From assembly GCA_964505995.1 (NCBI GenBank), contig CAZDLB010000067.1, positions 1-10,172 on the forward strand: a stretch of DNA of 10,172 nt. Reading direction: 5' to 3'. This DNA is from JAJRVH01 sp964505995 (GTDB taxonomy: Bacteria > Pseudomonadota > Zetaproteobacteria > Mariprofundales > Mariprofundaceae). The notes under the pieces are model-generated. The model was not told the DNA's origin, ran no database searches, and saw nothing but the letters and a program-made list of their open reading frames with translations. Shown here piece after piece: positions 1 to 7,248 of the stretch (positions are counted from its first letter, which is position 1; every line of letters starts with the position of its first letter). The position numbers and the translations under genes are program-made.

Positions 1-40
1 GGCCCTCTACAGCCGCCCATCCTCCGGCTAGGGTTAGCCC

Positions 41-646
41 ATGCAGGTGATTCTGGCTTCCCGTTCCCCCAGGCGTCTGATGCTGCTGCAGGCGGCAGGG
101 CTGGCCGTGGAGGTGCGTCCGTCGCATATCGATGAATCCCGCCGTCAGGGCGAGCAGGTAGAAGAGCTCGTCGAACGGCTGGCGCGGGAAAAGGCCCTGG
201 CCTGCGAGGCCGTGGGCGACATCCCGGTCATTGCCGCCGACACGCTCGTGGCCCTGGATGGGCATGTGCTCGGCCAGCCGGACGACCTTGGAGAGGCCGC
301 CCGCATGCTCGAACGGCTTTCCGGACGCATCCATGAGGTGCATACCGGCGTCTGCGTCCGTCTGGGTCCGACGCATAGGCAGGCCAGCGTGCGCACGCAG
401 GTGCGCTTCCGCCGCCTGAGCGCGACCGAGATCGACACCTATCTGGCGCACAACGAGGTTCTGGACAAGGCCGGCGCCTATGCCGTGCAGGGAGGCGCGG
501 CCAGCTTCATCGAGGAGATTCGCGGGCCGCTGGACAACGTCATCGGCCTGCCGGTGACTGCAACGCTGCGCCTGCTCGATGCTATCCTCGCAGCCGAGCC
601 GGAGCGGAAGGCTCAGGGCGATCGTGCCACGGAGACGGTGGAATGA
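41..646 (+). CDS. maf: Maf-family nucleoside triphosphate pyrophosphatase
   Basis: Cytoplasmic Maf/HAM1-fold enzyme of 201 aa, a usual length for the family. Members of the YhdE branch hydrolyse dTTP, UTP and modified pyrimidine nucleotides to the monophosphate plus pyrophosphate. The N-terminal ASRSPRR loop (residues 6-12) binds phosphate, the AADT motif at 65-68 holds the catalytic Asp67, and DKAGAYAVQG at 142-151 is the YhdE-type signature. GLP at 169-171 is also typical. One oddity is LGQP at 77-80, where most relatives have LGKP, so a Lys reported as important in the family is a Gln here. The start is the ATG preceded by a weak AGGG about 7 bases upstream; it begins directly with the family motif. 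The gene overlaps rng by ATGA, so the two are probably translationally coupled. Family identity is firm; exact substrate is inferred. Confidence 0.95.
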   Translation: MQVILASRSPRRLMLLQAAGLAVEVRPSHIDESRRQGEQVEELVERLAREKALACEAVGDIPVIAADTLVALDGHVLGQPDDLGEAARMLERLSGRIHEVHTGVCVRLGPTHRQASVRTQVRFRRLSATEIDTYLAHNEVLDKAGAYAVQGGAASFIEEIRGPLDNVIGLPVTATLRLLDAILAAEPERKAQGDRATETVE

Positions 647-2163
647 GTGTCGAACTGCTGGTCAATGTGGCTCCGTTTGAAACCCGCATTGCCCGCATCG
701 AGAACGGTCAGGCGGAGGAGCTGTACATCGAGAGGGAACGCGAGCGTGGCCTGAAGGGCAATATCTACAAGGGGCGCGTGCAGCGCGTGCTGCCCGGCAT
801 CCAGGCGGCCTTCGTCGATATCGGCCTGGAAAAGGCCGGCTTCCTTTACGCCGGCGACATCGTCAGCCAGGAAAAGAACGAGTCGGACCTTCCGAACATG
901 GATGAGAATCAGGGAGAAAACGGCGAAGAGCCGGGGGATGAATCCGCAGGCCGCCGTCAGGCCCCGCCGATCGCGAGCCTGCTGCGCGAGGGTCAGGAGC
1001 TGATCGTGCAGGTCTCCCGCGAGCCGATCTCATCCAAGGGACCGCGCCTGACAACGCAGATCGGCCTGGCCGGCCGCTATCTGGTCTATCTTCCGAACCT
1101 GGACCATGTCGGTATCGCCCGCCGGCTGGAGGATCCGGCCGAGCGCGCACGCCTTCTGGCCATCGGCGAGAGCATCAACCCCGACAAGGGCGGCATCATC
1201 ATCCGCACCGTGGCCGAGGGCCGGCAGGAACCGGAAATGCGGCAGGACCTCGATTTCCTGCTGCGCCTGTGGGCGGACATCGAAAAGCGCGCCAAAAGCG
1301 CGGCGCCGGGCTCGATGATTCACAAGGAGCTCAACCTCTATCTGCGCGTGATGCGCGACTATGTCGATGACGAGGTCGAGAAGATCCACGTCGATTCGCG
1401 CGAGGCCTACGAAAGCATGAAGAAGTTTGCCCGCCGCTTCATGCCGGAGGTTGCGAAGAAGCTCTACTATTATCCCGGAAACCGGCCCATCTTCGATGTC
1501 TACGGCGTCGAGGAGGAGATCGAGCGGGCGCTGCAGCGGCGCGTGCCGCTGAAATCCGGCGGTCATCTGGTCATCGACCAGACCGAGGCGCTGATCGCGA
1601 TCGACGTTAATTCCGGCTCCTTCGTCGGCTCGCGCAACATGGAGGAAACCGGCTTCAAGACCAATCTCGAGGCCGTGCATGAAATCGTGCATCAGCTGCG
1701 TCTGCGCAATCTCGGCGGCATCATCGTCGTCGATTTCATCGACATGCGCGAGGAGGAGAACAGGCAGCGGCTGATGGAGGTGCTGGCCGAGGCACTGGAG
1801 CGCGACAAGGCCAAGACGCATGTCGTGCAGCTCTCCGAGCTCGGGCTGGTCGAGATGACGCGCAAGCGCACGCGGGAATCCCTGGGCCGCATCCTGCTCA
1901 ACGAATGCGAACACTGTCAGGGCGTGGGCTATCGCAAGAGCCCGACGACGATCTGCTACCAGCTGTTCCGCGATATCGTCGCCGAAGCCCGCGCCTATCC
2001 CTGCGAGAAGCTGATGGTCATCGCTCACCCGTCGATCATCGACCTGATGCTGGGCGAGGAAAGCGAGGGCATCGAGCGGCTCGAGGGCTTCCTGAAGAAG
2101 GAGATCACGCTCAAGAGCGACGACGGCTTCGCTCCCGACCATTACGAGGTCGTGCTGAAATAA
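643..2163 (+). CDS. rng: Ribonuclease G (RNase E/G family endoribonuclease)
   Basis: Single-strand-specific endoribonuclease of 506 aa, which in relatives matures the 16S rRNA 5' end and starts decay of some mRNAs. It opens with MSVELLVNV, typical of RNase G. The S1 RNA-binding domain spans about residues 37-135, with GNIYKGRVQRVLPG at 39-52. Catalytic metal ligands are predicted at Asp311 (AIDVNSGS) and Asp354 (VVDFIDM). CEHC at 412-415 corresponds to the Zn-link pair that joins subunits. There is no long C-terminal scaffold, which separates it from RNase E. The S1 domain carries an acidic, Glu/Asp/Asn/Gly-rich linker at about 67-100 that appears longer than in E. coli RNase G. The start overlaps the maf stop by 4 bp, and the stop lies one base before the hemW start. 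Confidence 0.97.
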   Translation: MSVELLVNVAPFETRIARIENGQAEELYIERERERGLKGNIYKGRVQRVLPGIQAAFVDIGLEKAGFLYAGDIVSQEKNESDLPNMDENQGENGEEPGDESAGRRQAPPIASLLREGQELIVQVSREPISSKGPRLTTQIGLAGRYLVYLPNLDHVGIARRLEDPAERARLLAIGESINPDKGGIIIRTVAEGRQEPEMRQDLDFLLRLWADIEKRAKSAAPGSMIHKELNLYLRVMRDYVDDEVEKIHVDSREAYESMKKFARRFMPEVAKKLYYYPGNRPIFDVYGVEEEIERALQRRVPLKSGGHLVIDQTEALIAIDVNSGSFVGSRNMEETGFKTNLEAVHEIVHQLRLRNLGGIIVVDFIDMREEENRQRLMEVLAEALERDKAKTHVVQLSELGLVEMTRKRTRESLGRILLNECEHCQGVGYRKSPTTICYQLFRDIVAEARAYPCEKLMVIAHPSIIDLMLGEESEGIERLEGFLKKEITLKSDDGFAPDHYEVVLK

Positions 2164-2164
2164 G

Positions 2165-3328
2165 GTGAGCCACCGATCGCCGCTGCACCTGTATGTGCAC
2201 ATCCCCTTCTGTCTGCACAAATGCCACTACTGCGACTTCAACTCGCATGAACGGGCGCAGCCCGACTGGCCGGGCTATCGCGAGGCCCTGTGCCGGGAAC
2301 TTGTGCACTGGGCGGAGCACCCCGCCTATCGGGGACGCTGCCTTGCCAGCATCTTCTTCGGCGGGGGCACCCCATCGCTGGCCCCCCCCGAACTGATCGG
2401 GGCCGTGGTCGAGCTGGCCGCAAGCCGCTTGCCTGTGGAGGATGACGTCGAAATCAGCCTCGAAGCCAATCCCGGCGCATCCGATGCGGCGAGATTCGCA
2501 GCCTTCCGGCAGGCCGGCATCAACCGGCTGTCCATCGGCGTGCAGAGCCTGGATGACGCGCAGCTGCGATGGCTGGAGCGCATCCATTCCAGCCACGAGG
2601 CACTGGCCGCGTTCGACGACGCCCGGGCGGCCGGATTCGACAACATCAATCTGGACCTGATGTATGCGCTTCCGGATCAGACGCTCGATGGCTGGCTGGC
2701 CACGCTGCATGCGGCGCTTCGGCTTGCGCCCGAACATCTCTCCTGCTACCAGCTGACTGTCGAGCCGCACACCCGTCTGGCCGCCGCGCATGCGCGCAGA
2801 CCCATCGCGCTTCCCGACGAGGAACTGGCGCTGACCTTCTTTCAGGCGACGCGCCGGGAACTGGAACAGGGCGGGTATATCGCCTACGAGATCTCGAACT
2901 TCGCCCGCCCCGGTCATCACTGCCGCCACAACGACGGCTACTGGCGCTATCATGACCATATCGGCATCGGCGCCGGCGCCTGCGGCAAATGGACGGACGA
3001 AGCCGGCGGCAGCCGGCGCTATGCGAACATCCGCACGCCGGAACGCTATGTCCGCACCGTCCTCGAAAGCGGCTGCGCCATCGGCTCGGACGAGACCCTG
3101 AAGCCGGATCGGGCCGCCGCCGAGGCGGTCTGGCTCGGGCTCCGGCGCCGGGATGGCGTGCTTCGCAAGACCTTTATCTCCCGCTTCGGAGACCCGGCCT
3201 GGAGACAAGCCCGGGAGCGACTGCGGCCCTGGATCGAACAGGGCCATGTCCAGCTCGATGGCGAAGGCATGCGCCTGACCGATGCGGGGCTGCCGCTGGC
3301 CGATGCGATTGCGGCGGAGGTGCTCTAG
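2165..3328 (+). CDS. hemW: HemW, radical SAM haem chaperone (HemN-like)
   Basis: Radical SAM protein of 387 aa, usual for HemW, which binds haem and delivers it to respiratory proteins. It is often misannotated as oxygen-independent coproporphyrinogen III oxidase. The 4Fe-4S cluster motif is C16-x3-C20-x2-C23 followed by DF; the Phe where HemN has a fourth Cys points to HemW. GGGTP at 66-70 is the SAM-binding stretch. The LSIGVQS block at 122-128, the RIHS block at 139-142 and the CRHNDGYW block in the second half are HemW/HemN hallmarks. The start is GTG, one base after the rng TAA, with no good ribosome binding site. It is chosen because the next in-frame GTG is only five codons before the first cluster Cys, so translation is probably coupled to rng. 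The TAG stop overlaps the convergent kinase stop. Confidence 0.93.
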   Translation: MSHRSPLHLYVHIPFCLHKCHYCDFNSHERAQPDWPGYREALCRELVHWAEHPAYRGRCLASIFFGGGTPSLAPPELIGAVVELAASRLPVEDDVEISLEANPGASDAARFAAFRQAGINRLSIGVQSLDDAQLRWLERIHSSHEALAAFDDARAAGFDNINLDLMYALPDQTLDGWLATLHAALRLAPEHLSCYQLTVEPHTRLAAAHARRPIALPDEELALTFFQATRRELEQGGYIAYEISNFARPGHHCRHNDGYWRYHDHIGIGAGACGKWTDEAGGSRRYANIRTPERYVRTVLESGCAIGSDETLKPDRAAAEAVWLGLRRRDGVLRKTFISRFGDPAWRQARERLRPWIEQGHVQLDGEGMRLTDAGLPLADAIAAEVL

Positions 3329-5106
3329 CTCATCAGGCCGTAGATCGTATCCAGAAGCTGCTGATAGCGGAACGGCTTGGGCACGAATCCGTCCGGCCGG
3401 CAGTCGGCAAATCGATCCTCAAGGACCTTCTCGCCGTAACCGGTGGACAGGATCACGCGGATGCCGGGCCAGTCCCTTCGGATTGCCTTAAGAACCTCCA
3501 GACCGCTCATGCCCGGCATCGTCAGGTCCAGCAGCACGAGACTGACCGATCTTCCCTGATCCTTCAGATAGGCCAGCGCCTGCTCTCCGCCATCAGCCAC
3601 CTGTGCATCGAAGCCCATGCGAGAGAGCATCTTGCAGGCCATGCAGCGAATGCTCTGTTCATCATCGACGATCAGCACACGCCCGCGTCCCTGCCAGTCG
3701 GCCGGAGCGCCCCGATTCTGTTCGGGACGGGCCTCCGCTTCCCCGACATCGGCCACAGGCAATACGACGCGGATGCGGGTGCCCTCCCCCACCTGGCTGT
3801 CGATGCGGATGCCGCCGCCGTGAGCATTCAGAATACCCAGGATCGCGCTCATTCCCAGCCCGCGGCCGGTGAACTTTGTCGTAAAGAACGGTTCGAACAG
3901 GTGAGCCATGTCCTCGGGGCGGATGCCGCAGCCGTTATCCTCGACCTCGAGAAAGACGAAACGACCCGGCTTCATGCCCGCATCGTGCTCGAACTCGCGC
4001 AGATCCGCCTCTTCCAGCTGCTGCACGCCCGTTGTCAGCCGGATCTCACCCTTTGCCTCGCCGATGGCCTCGGCGGCATTGGTCAGCAGATTCAGCACCA
4101 CCTGTTCCATCTGCGCCACATCCGCCTGAATCTCAGGGATATCCTCGGACAGATCGCAGACCACGTTCACCGACCTGGGCACCGAAACCCGGATCAGCTT
4201 TTCCATCTCCTGCACGAGCCTGGTCAGGTTGACGGACTGCACGACATACCGCCCCTTGCCGGCATAGGCCAGCATCTGTCGGCACAGATCTGCCGCATGA
4301 TTGCAGCCGGTCTCGATGTTCCTCAGACACTCATCGGCCTCGCTGTCAAGCTCGCCGAGATCCAGCCGCAGCAGCTCCGTATTCCCCAGCATCGAGGACA
4401 GGATGTTGTTGAAATCGTGGGCAATGCCGCCAGCCAGCACGCCGAGCGATTCCAGCCTCTGGGCGCGCTCGATGCGCTCCTTGATGCGCTGCTGGCGGAT
4501 CTCCTCGCGGCGCCGCTCGCTGATATCGCGTAGCATGCCGATGAAATAGGTCTCGTCATTGGAGCGAAGCTCGCGCACCTGAATCTCGGCCGGAAACATC
4601 TCGCCCGTCCGTCTTCGCGCCTCCACCTCGCGAATGCGTCCGAGCACATGCGACTCGCCGGTTTCCAGATAGCGCCGGATATGCGCATCGTGCTCGCGGG
4701 CATCCTCCTCGCTCATCAGCAGATTCACGCTCTGGCCGATGATCTCGCCGGCAGCATAACCGAACATCGCCTCGGCCGCCGGATTGAAGCTGCAGATGAT
4801 GCCGTTCCGGTCGATGCTGATCAGCGCCTCGGGCAGATGGTCCGTGATATCCTTCAGCCACTGGCGGCTGCGGGCGATCTCCTGCTGCTGCGCCACCATC
4901 GGCCGGAACAGCATCCAGTACATGCCCGGCGCGATCAGCAGCGACAGTGCCAGCGCATCCAACAGCCCTTCAAGGAGCGTGATATCGATGCCGGCAAGCG
5001 TGAACATCAGCATCACGAATGCCTCGGCCACGAAGATCATGGCCATGACGCTGAGAATCACCCGGGCCGGAGAATGGGCCACCGGTGAACGGGTCGTTTT
5101 ATCCAT
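3325..5106 (-). CDS. Membrane hybrid histidine kinase (2 TM - PAS - HisKA - HATPase - receiver)
   Basis: Inner-membrane sensor kinase of 593 aa. Two hydrophobic segments (about 15-38 and 45-67) are joined by only a few residues, so there is no periplasmic sensor domain. A PAS domain follows at about 82-200 with a PAC-like tail (YFIGMLRDISERR). The HisKA domain has phosphoacceptor His230 in GGIAHDFNN. ATPase motifs are the N box around Asn339/Asn343, DNGCG at 390-394, FEPFFTT at 404-410 and GRGLGM at 414-419. The C-terminal receiver (about 476-593) has acidic Asp481/482, phosphoacceptor Asp527, Thr555 and Lys577, all expected for activity. No separate response regulator or output gene is adjacent, so it is an orphan in this window and its signal is unknown. 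The ATG has no Shine-Dalgarno sequence but lies 7 nt after a perfect -10 box. Confidence 0.93.
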   Translation of the reverse strand: MDKTTRSPVAHSPARVILSVMAMIFVAEAFVMLMFTLAGIDITLLEGLLDALALSLLIAPGMYWMLFRPMVAQQQEIARSRQWLKDITDHLPEALISIDRNGIICSFNPAAEAMFGYAAGEIIGQSVNLLMSEEDAREHDAHIRRYLETGESHVLGRIREVEARRRTGEMFPAEIQVRELRSNDETYFIGMLRDISERRREEIRQQRIKERIERAQRLESLGVLAGGIAHDFNNILSSMLGNTELLRLDLGELDSEADECLRNIETGCNHAADLCRQMLAYAGKGRYVVQSVNLTRLVQEMEKLIRVSVPRSVNVVCDLSEDIPEIQADVAQMEQVVLNLLTNAAEAIGEAKGEIRLTTGVQQLEEADLREFEHDAGMKPGRFVFLEVEDNGCGIRPEDMAHLFEPFFTTKFTGRGLGMSAILGILNAHGGGIRIDSQVGEGTRIRVVLPVADVGEAEARPEQNRGAPADWQGRGRVLIVDDEQSIRCMACKMLSRMGFDAQVADGGEQALAYLKDQGRSVSLVLLDLTMPGMSGLEVLKAIRRDWPGIRVILSTGYGEKVLEDRFADCRPDGFVPKPFRYQQLLDTIYGLMS

Positions 5107-5109
5107 GAA

Positions 5110-5130
5110 GCGATTATATCACAGAATCGC
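5110..5130. repeat. 21-bp inverted repeat overlapping the kinase -10 box, possible operator
   Basis: On the plus strand GCGATT (5110-5115) and AATCGC (5125-5130) form perfect 6-bp arms around a 9-bp AT-rich centre that contains most of the extended -10. A dyad of this size on a core promoter is a typical place for a dimeric repressor. The stem could also fold as RNA at the end of the ftsY transcript, but no U-run follows it, so it is a poor terminator. Regulator unknown. Confidence 0.45.
5113..5121 (-). promoter_or_regulatory. Extended -10 promoter of the hybrid kinase, likely leaderless
   Basis: Read on the minus strand this is TGATATAAT, a perfect TGnTATAAT extended -10. The bases CGCTTC then ATG follow directly. 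Counting the last T of the hexamer as -7 puts +1 on the A of the kinase ATG, so the mRNA should have no 5' leader. No clear -35 is seen 17 bases upstream, as often with extended -10 promoters, and no ribosome binding site precedes the ATG. This would let the kinase be transcribed independently of ftsY. The match is seen in sequence; the start point is inferred. Confidence 0.6.
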
Positions 5131-5150
5131 CCGGCCCGCGCCGGACGCCT

Positions 5151-6053
5151 TCAGCCGGCAGCGGTTTCCACCTGCGGAAAAAGCCCGTCGATGAAATCTG
5201 CGACGGCAAACGGCATCAGGTCCTCCAGAGACTCGCCAACGCCGATATAACGCACCGGCAGACCGAAACGCTGGACCAGCTGCAACACGATGCCCCCCTT
5301 GGCCGTGCCATCGAGCTTGGTCACGATCAGGCCCGTCGTGCCAGCCACCTCGCGGAACCTCTCGACCTGCACCACGGCATTCTGACCCGTGCCACCGTCC
5401 ACGACCTGCCAGACCTCATGCGGCGCACCGGGGCATGCCTTGCCGATGACCCGGCGAACCTTGGCCAGCTCGTCCATCAGCCCCTTGTCGGTCTGCACCC
5501 GGCCGGCGGTGTCCACGATAACCACGTCGTAGTTGCGCGCCAGGCCGCGCTGAACCGTATCGAAGGCCACGGCTGCCGGATCCGCGCCCTCGTGCTGGCG
5601 CACCAGATCGGCGCCGGCGCGCTCGACCCAGACCGCCAGCTGATCCACGGCCGCGGCGCGAAAGGTGTCGCCGGCGCCGACCAGCACCGATTTTCCCTGC
5701 TGGCGGAACATCGTCGCCAGCTTGCCGATGGTCGTCGTCTTGCCCGTGCCGTTGACACCGACAACGAGCAGGACGAACGGCCCCTGATCCGGCCAGGCAA
5801 TCGGGGGAGGATCGGAAAACATCGAATGCATGACCTCCCTGAGCACCTCCAGCGAGGCGCCGCGCCGCTTGCGCGCCTTCGCCACCAGCGACGCAGCCAG
5901 CTCGGCACCGCAATCGGCCATGATCAGGCCATCCTCGATATCCATCCAGTCCGCTTCGCTCAGCGCCTCGACCTGGCGCCCTGGCAGCATCCGGGACAGC
6001 CCGTCCCGGCTGCGGCTTAAGCCCTTCTTCAGTCTGGAAAACAATGAAGACAT
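5151..6053 (-). CDS. ftsY: FtsY, signal recognition particle receptor GTPase
   Basis: SRP-type GTPase of 300 aa that receives SRP-ribosome complexes at the inner membrane and hands nascent membrane proteins to SecYEG. The N-domain helices cover about 1-85. G motifs are GVNGTGKTTT at 99-108, DTFRAAAVDQL at 129-139, DTAGR at 181-185, TKLDGTAKGG at 245-254 and GVGE at 271-274. It has the minimal NG form: the long acidic A domain of E. coli FtsY is absent, leaving a short basic start (RLKKGLSRSR) that could be the membrane-targeting helix. The insertion-box motif reads DGGTGQNA where many relatives have DATTGQNA, a tolerated variation. The ATG has GGAGAG four bases upstream. The gene lies 95 bp after the lipoprotein gene and 44 bp before the kinase gene; whether it shares their transcript is not clear. 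Confidence 0.96.
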   Translation of the reverse strand: MSSLFSRLKKGLSRSRDGLSRMLPGRQVEALSEADWMDIEDGLIMADCGAELAASLVAKARKRRGASLEVLREVMHSMFSDPPPIAWPDQGPFVLLVVGVNGTGKTTTIGKLATMFRQQGKSVLVGAGDTFRAAAVDQLAVWVERAGADLVRQHEGADPAAVAFDTVQRGLARNYDVVIVDTAGRVQTDKGLMDELAKVRRVIGKACPGAPHEVWQVVDGGTGQNAVVQVERFREVAGTTGLIVTKLDGTAKGGIVLQLVQRFGLPVRYIGVGESLEDLMPFAVADFIDGLFPQVETAAG

Positions 6054-6061
6054 GGATCTCT

Positions 6062-6082
6062 CCGGCGATCAGAAGTCGCCGG
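6062..6082 (-). other. Hairpin just upstream of ftsY, overlapping its ribosome binding site
   Basis: CCGGCGA (6062-6068) and TCGCCGG (6076-6082) form a perfect 7-bp stem with a 7-nt loop. On the minus strand the 3' arm ends in CCGG, which runs into the GGAGAG ribosome binding site of ftsY, so part of that site would be paired. No U-run follows, so it is unlikely to be a rho-independent terminator for the lipoprotein operon. A role in tuning FtsY translation, or none, is possible. Confidence 0.4.
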
Positions 6083-6084
6083 CC

Positions 6085-6113
6085 ATGCTGGAGCCGCCCA
6101 TGAAGCGGGTCAA
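6085..6113 (-). promoter_or_regulatory. Weak candidate promoter for ftsY
   Basis: On the minus strand TTGACC (6108-6113) matches 5 of 6 bases of the -35 consensus. After a 17-bp spacer comes CAGCAT (6085-6090), a poor -10 with 3 of 6 matches. Transcription would begin near 6078, inside the hairpin arm, about 25 bases before the ATG. The spacing is ideal but the -10 is weak, so this is tentative. Confidence 0.25.
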
Positions 6114-6148
6114 ATTCGCGCTCTCAGCCCAACGCGGCGGAGCACGCA

Positions 6149-6679
6149 TCAGAAGCTCGTCGCCAACGCGTTGAGCCGCCGAATCAGCGTATCGGCAGCC
6201 TTCGCGTAGGCGCCTTTCGGCTTCGCCTGCTTCTGCCCCATGAACTGCGTGGCCGCAAGCTGCCGCGCCTCGGAATAGCTGAAGCGCCCAAGCACATCGC
6301 CCTGCATCTTGCCGGTCAGGCGCATCCAGGCCGCCTGGCTGGCCAGCTGCAGCCGGGATCGCCATCGCGCATCCTGTTCCTTGCCGGCCACCTCCAGCAG
6401 TGCAAACACCGCATCGCCAAGGTCGTGGGTGGCCTGCATCATCGGCGATTTCGCCCCCTCGTGATGCATCGCGTTCATCTCCGGACCGGACATGGCCCGC
6501 CGCGCAAACACGGCCGCCTTGGTTCTGGCTTCCGGCTGCTCCATCGCCGCAAGCGTCGCCGCCTGCGCCAGCAGCAGCTGCAGCTGCATCATGCGAATCT
6601 GCTCCTCGTCCTGCGACGAACAGCCGGCCAGCAGGGCCAGCATCACGAGCGTTGATCCGATTGCTTTCAGTATTTTCAT
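6149..6679 (-). CDS. Uncharacterised lipoprotein of the envelope operon
   Basis: Protein of 176 aa that I do not recognise. It starts with a lipoprotein signal peptide: a basic MKILK, a hydrophobic core and the lipobox LLAGC with Cys20 as the lipidated residue. No Asp follows the Cys (SSQD instead), so outer-membrane sorting is likely. The mature part is mostly alpha-helical in appearance, rich in Ala, Gln, Met and Leu, with a His/Met patch (MNAMHHEG, near residue 70) that could touch a metal. There is no other Cys. The ATG overlaps the stop of the upstream thioredoxin gene by ATGA and has a strong GGAGG four bases before it, so it is the last gene of that translationally coupled operon. Function unknown; membership in the same envelope process as its neighbours is inferred from coupling. 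Confidence 0.85.
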   Translation of the reverse strand: MKILKAIGSTLVMLALLAGCSSQDEEQIRMMQLQLLLAQAATLAAMEQPEARTKAAVFARRAMSGPEMNAMHHEGAKSPMMQATHDLGDAVFALLEVAGKEQDARWRSRLQLASQAAWMRLTGKMQGDVLGRFSYSEARQLAATQFMGQKQAKPKGAYAKAADTLIRRLNALATSF

Positions 6680-7248
6680 TTCGCCTCCTTGGCATCTTCT
6701 GCCAGCAGAGCCTGCAACATCGCATCGGCCCCTGTCCAGTCGCGTTCGCCGATGATGCGGCCGATGATGCGGCCGTCGCGACCGATCAGATAGGTCGTCG
6801 GCAGGCCGCGCACCGCATAGCGTTGTCTCACCTCCCCCTCCGTATCGAGCAGGGTCTGGAAGGAGGGGCTGACCTCTCTGATAAACGAGCGCACCGGCCC
6901 GCTGTCGCCGCGATCCACATTCACGCAGATGATGCGAAACGCCTCGGCAGGCAGCCGCTTCTCGATGCGATGCAGCCTTGGCATCTCATCGCGGCATGGC
7001 GCGCACCAGGTGGCCCAGAAATGCAGCAGGACGAGCTTGCCGCGGAAATCCGACAGCGACACCCTGCGCCCGTCCAGGGCCTTAAGTGTGAAATCGGGCG
7101 CCGGTTTGTGTTCATGCGGCAGCTGCACGCCAAAATCGCGCAACAGCTGCATCGTGGACGCCGGGATGGCGGCCGGGGCTGCATTCGCCCCGGCCGTCAG
7201 CGGCAGTCCAACGAGCAGCAGTCCGATGAGCAGCAGACTAACGCGCAT
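6676..7248 (-). CDS. TlpA-like periplasmic thiol:disulfide oxidoreductase (first copy)
   Basis: Thioredoxin-fold protein of 190 aa from the chosen start. The signal peptide (MRVSLLLIGLLLVG core, likely cleaved after the ANA at residues 21-23) sends it to the periplasm. APDFTLKALDG at 50-60 is the usual entry to the AhpC/TlpA domain, WCAPC at 81-85 is the redox-active site, and GLPTT at 149-152 carries the cis-Pro150. Such proteins reduce disulfides, for example in apocytochrome c or metal-binding proteins. An ATG 13 codons upstream would also be in frame, but it adds a polar stretch before the signal peptide, so ATG 7248 is preferred; neither has a strong ribosome binding site. Its start overlaps the cytochrome gene by 11 bp. 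A perfect 12-bp tandem repeat at 6751-6774 encodes RIIGRIIG near the C terminus. Substrate is unknown. Confidence 0.9.
   Translation of the reverse strand: MRVSLLLIGLLLVGLPLTAGANAAPAAIPASTMQLLRDFGVQLPHEHKPAPDFTLKALDGRRVSLSDFRGKLVLLHFWATWCAPCRDEMPRLHRIEKRLPAEAFRIICVNVDRGDSGPVRSFIREVSPSFQTLLDTEGEVRQRYAVRGLPTTYLIGRDGRIIGRIIGERDWTGADAMLQALLAEDAKEAK

Noticed and set aside
2..31. Short open stretch ending in TAG before maf, possibly the tail of an upstream gene (reads ALYSRPSSG then stop).
   Set aside because: Only nine codons are visible and they match no C terminus I recognise; the true upstream gene cannot be told.
1030..3247. Long open frames on the minus strand opposite rng and hemW.
   Set aside because: They are explained by GC-rich codon use on the real strand; they show no recognisable motifs, and the plus-strand genes are unambiguous.
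2989..4533. A 514-codon open frame on the plus strand opposite the histidine kinase.
   Set aside because: It begins inside hemW and runs antisense to conserved kinase motifs; composition is that of a shadow frame.
5131..5150. GC-rich CCGGC/GCCGG stem after the ftsY stop considered as a terminator.
   Set aside because: The stem is only 5 bp and no T-run follows on the minus strand.
6751..6774. Perfect 12-bp tandem repeat (GATGATGCGGCC twice) inside the first tlpA, considered as slippage or phase variation.
   Set aside because: It is in frame with only two units, and the second TlpA has the same spacing between GLPTT and RDWT, so there is no sign of expansion.
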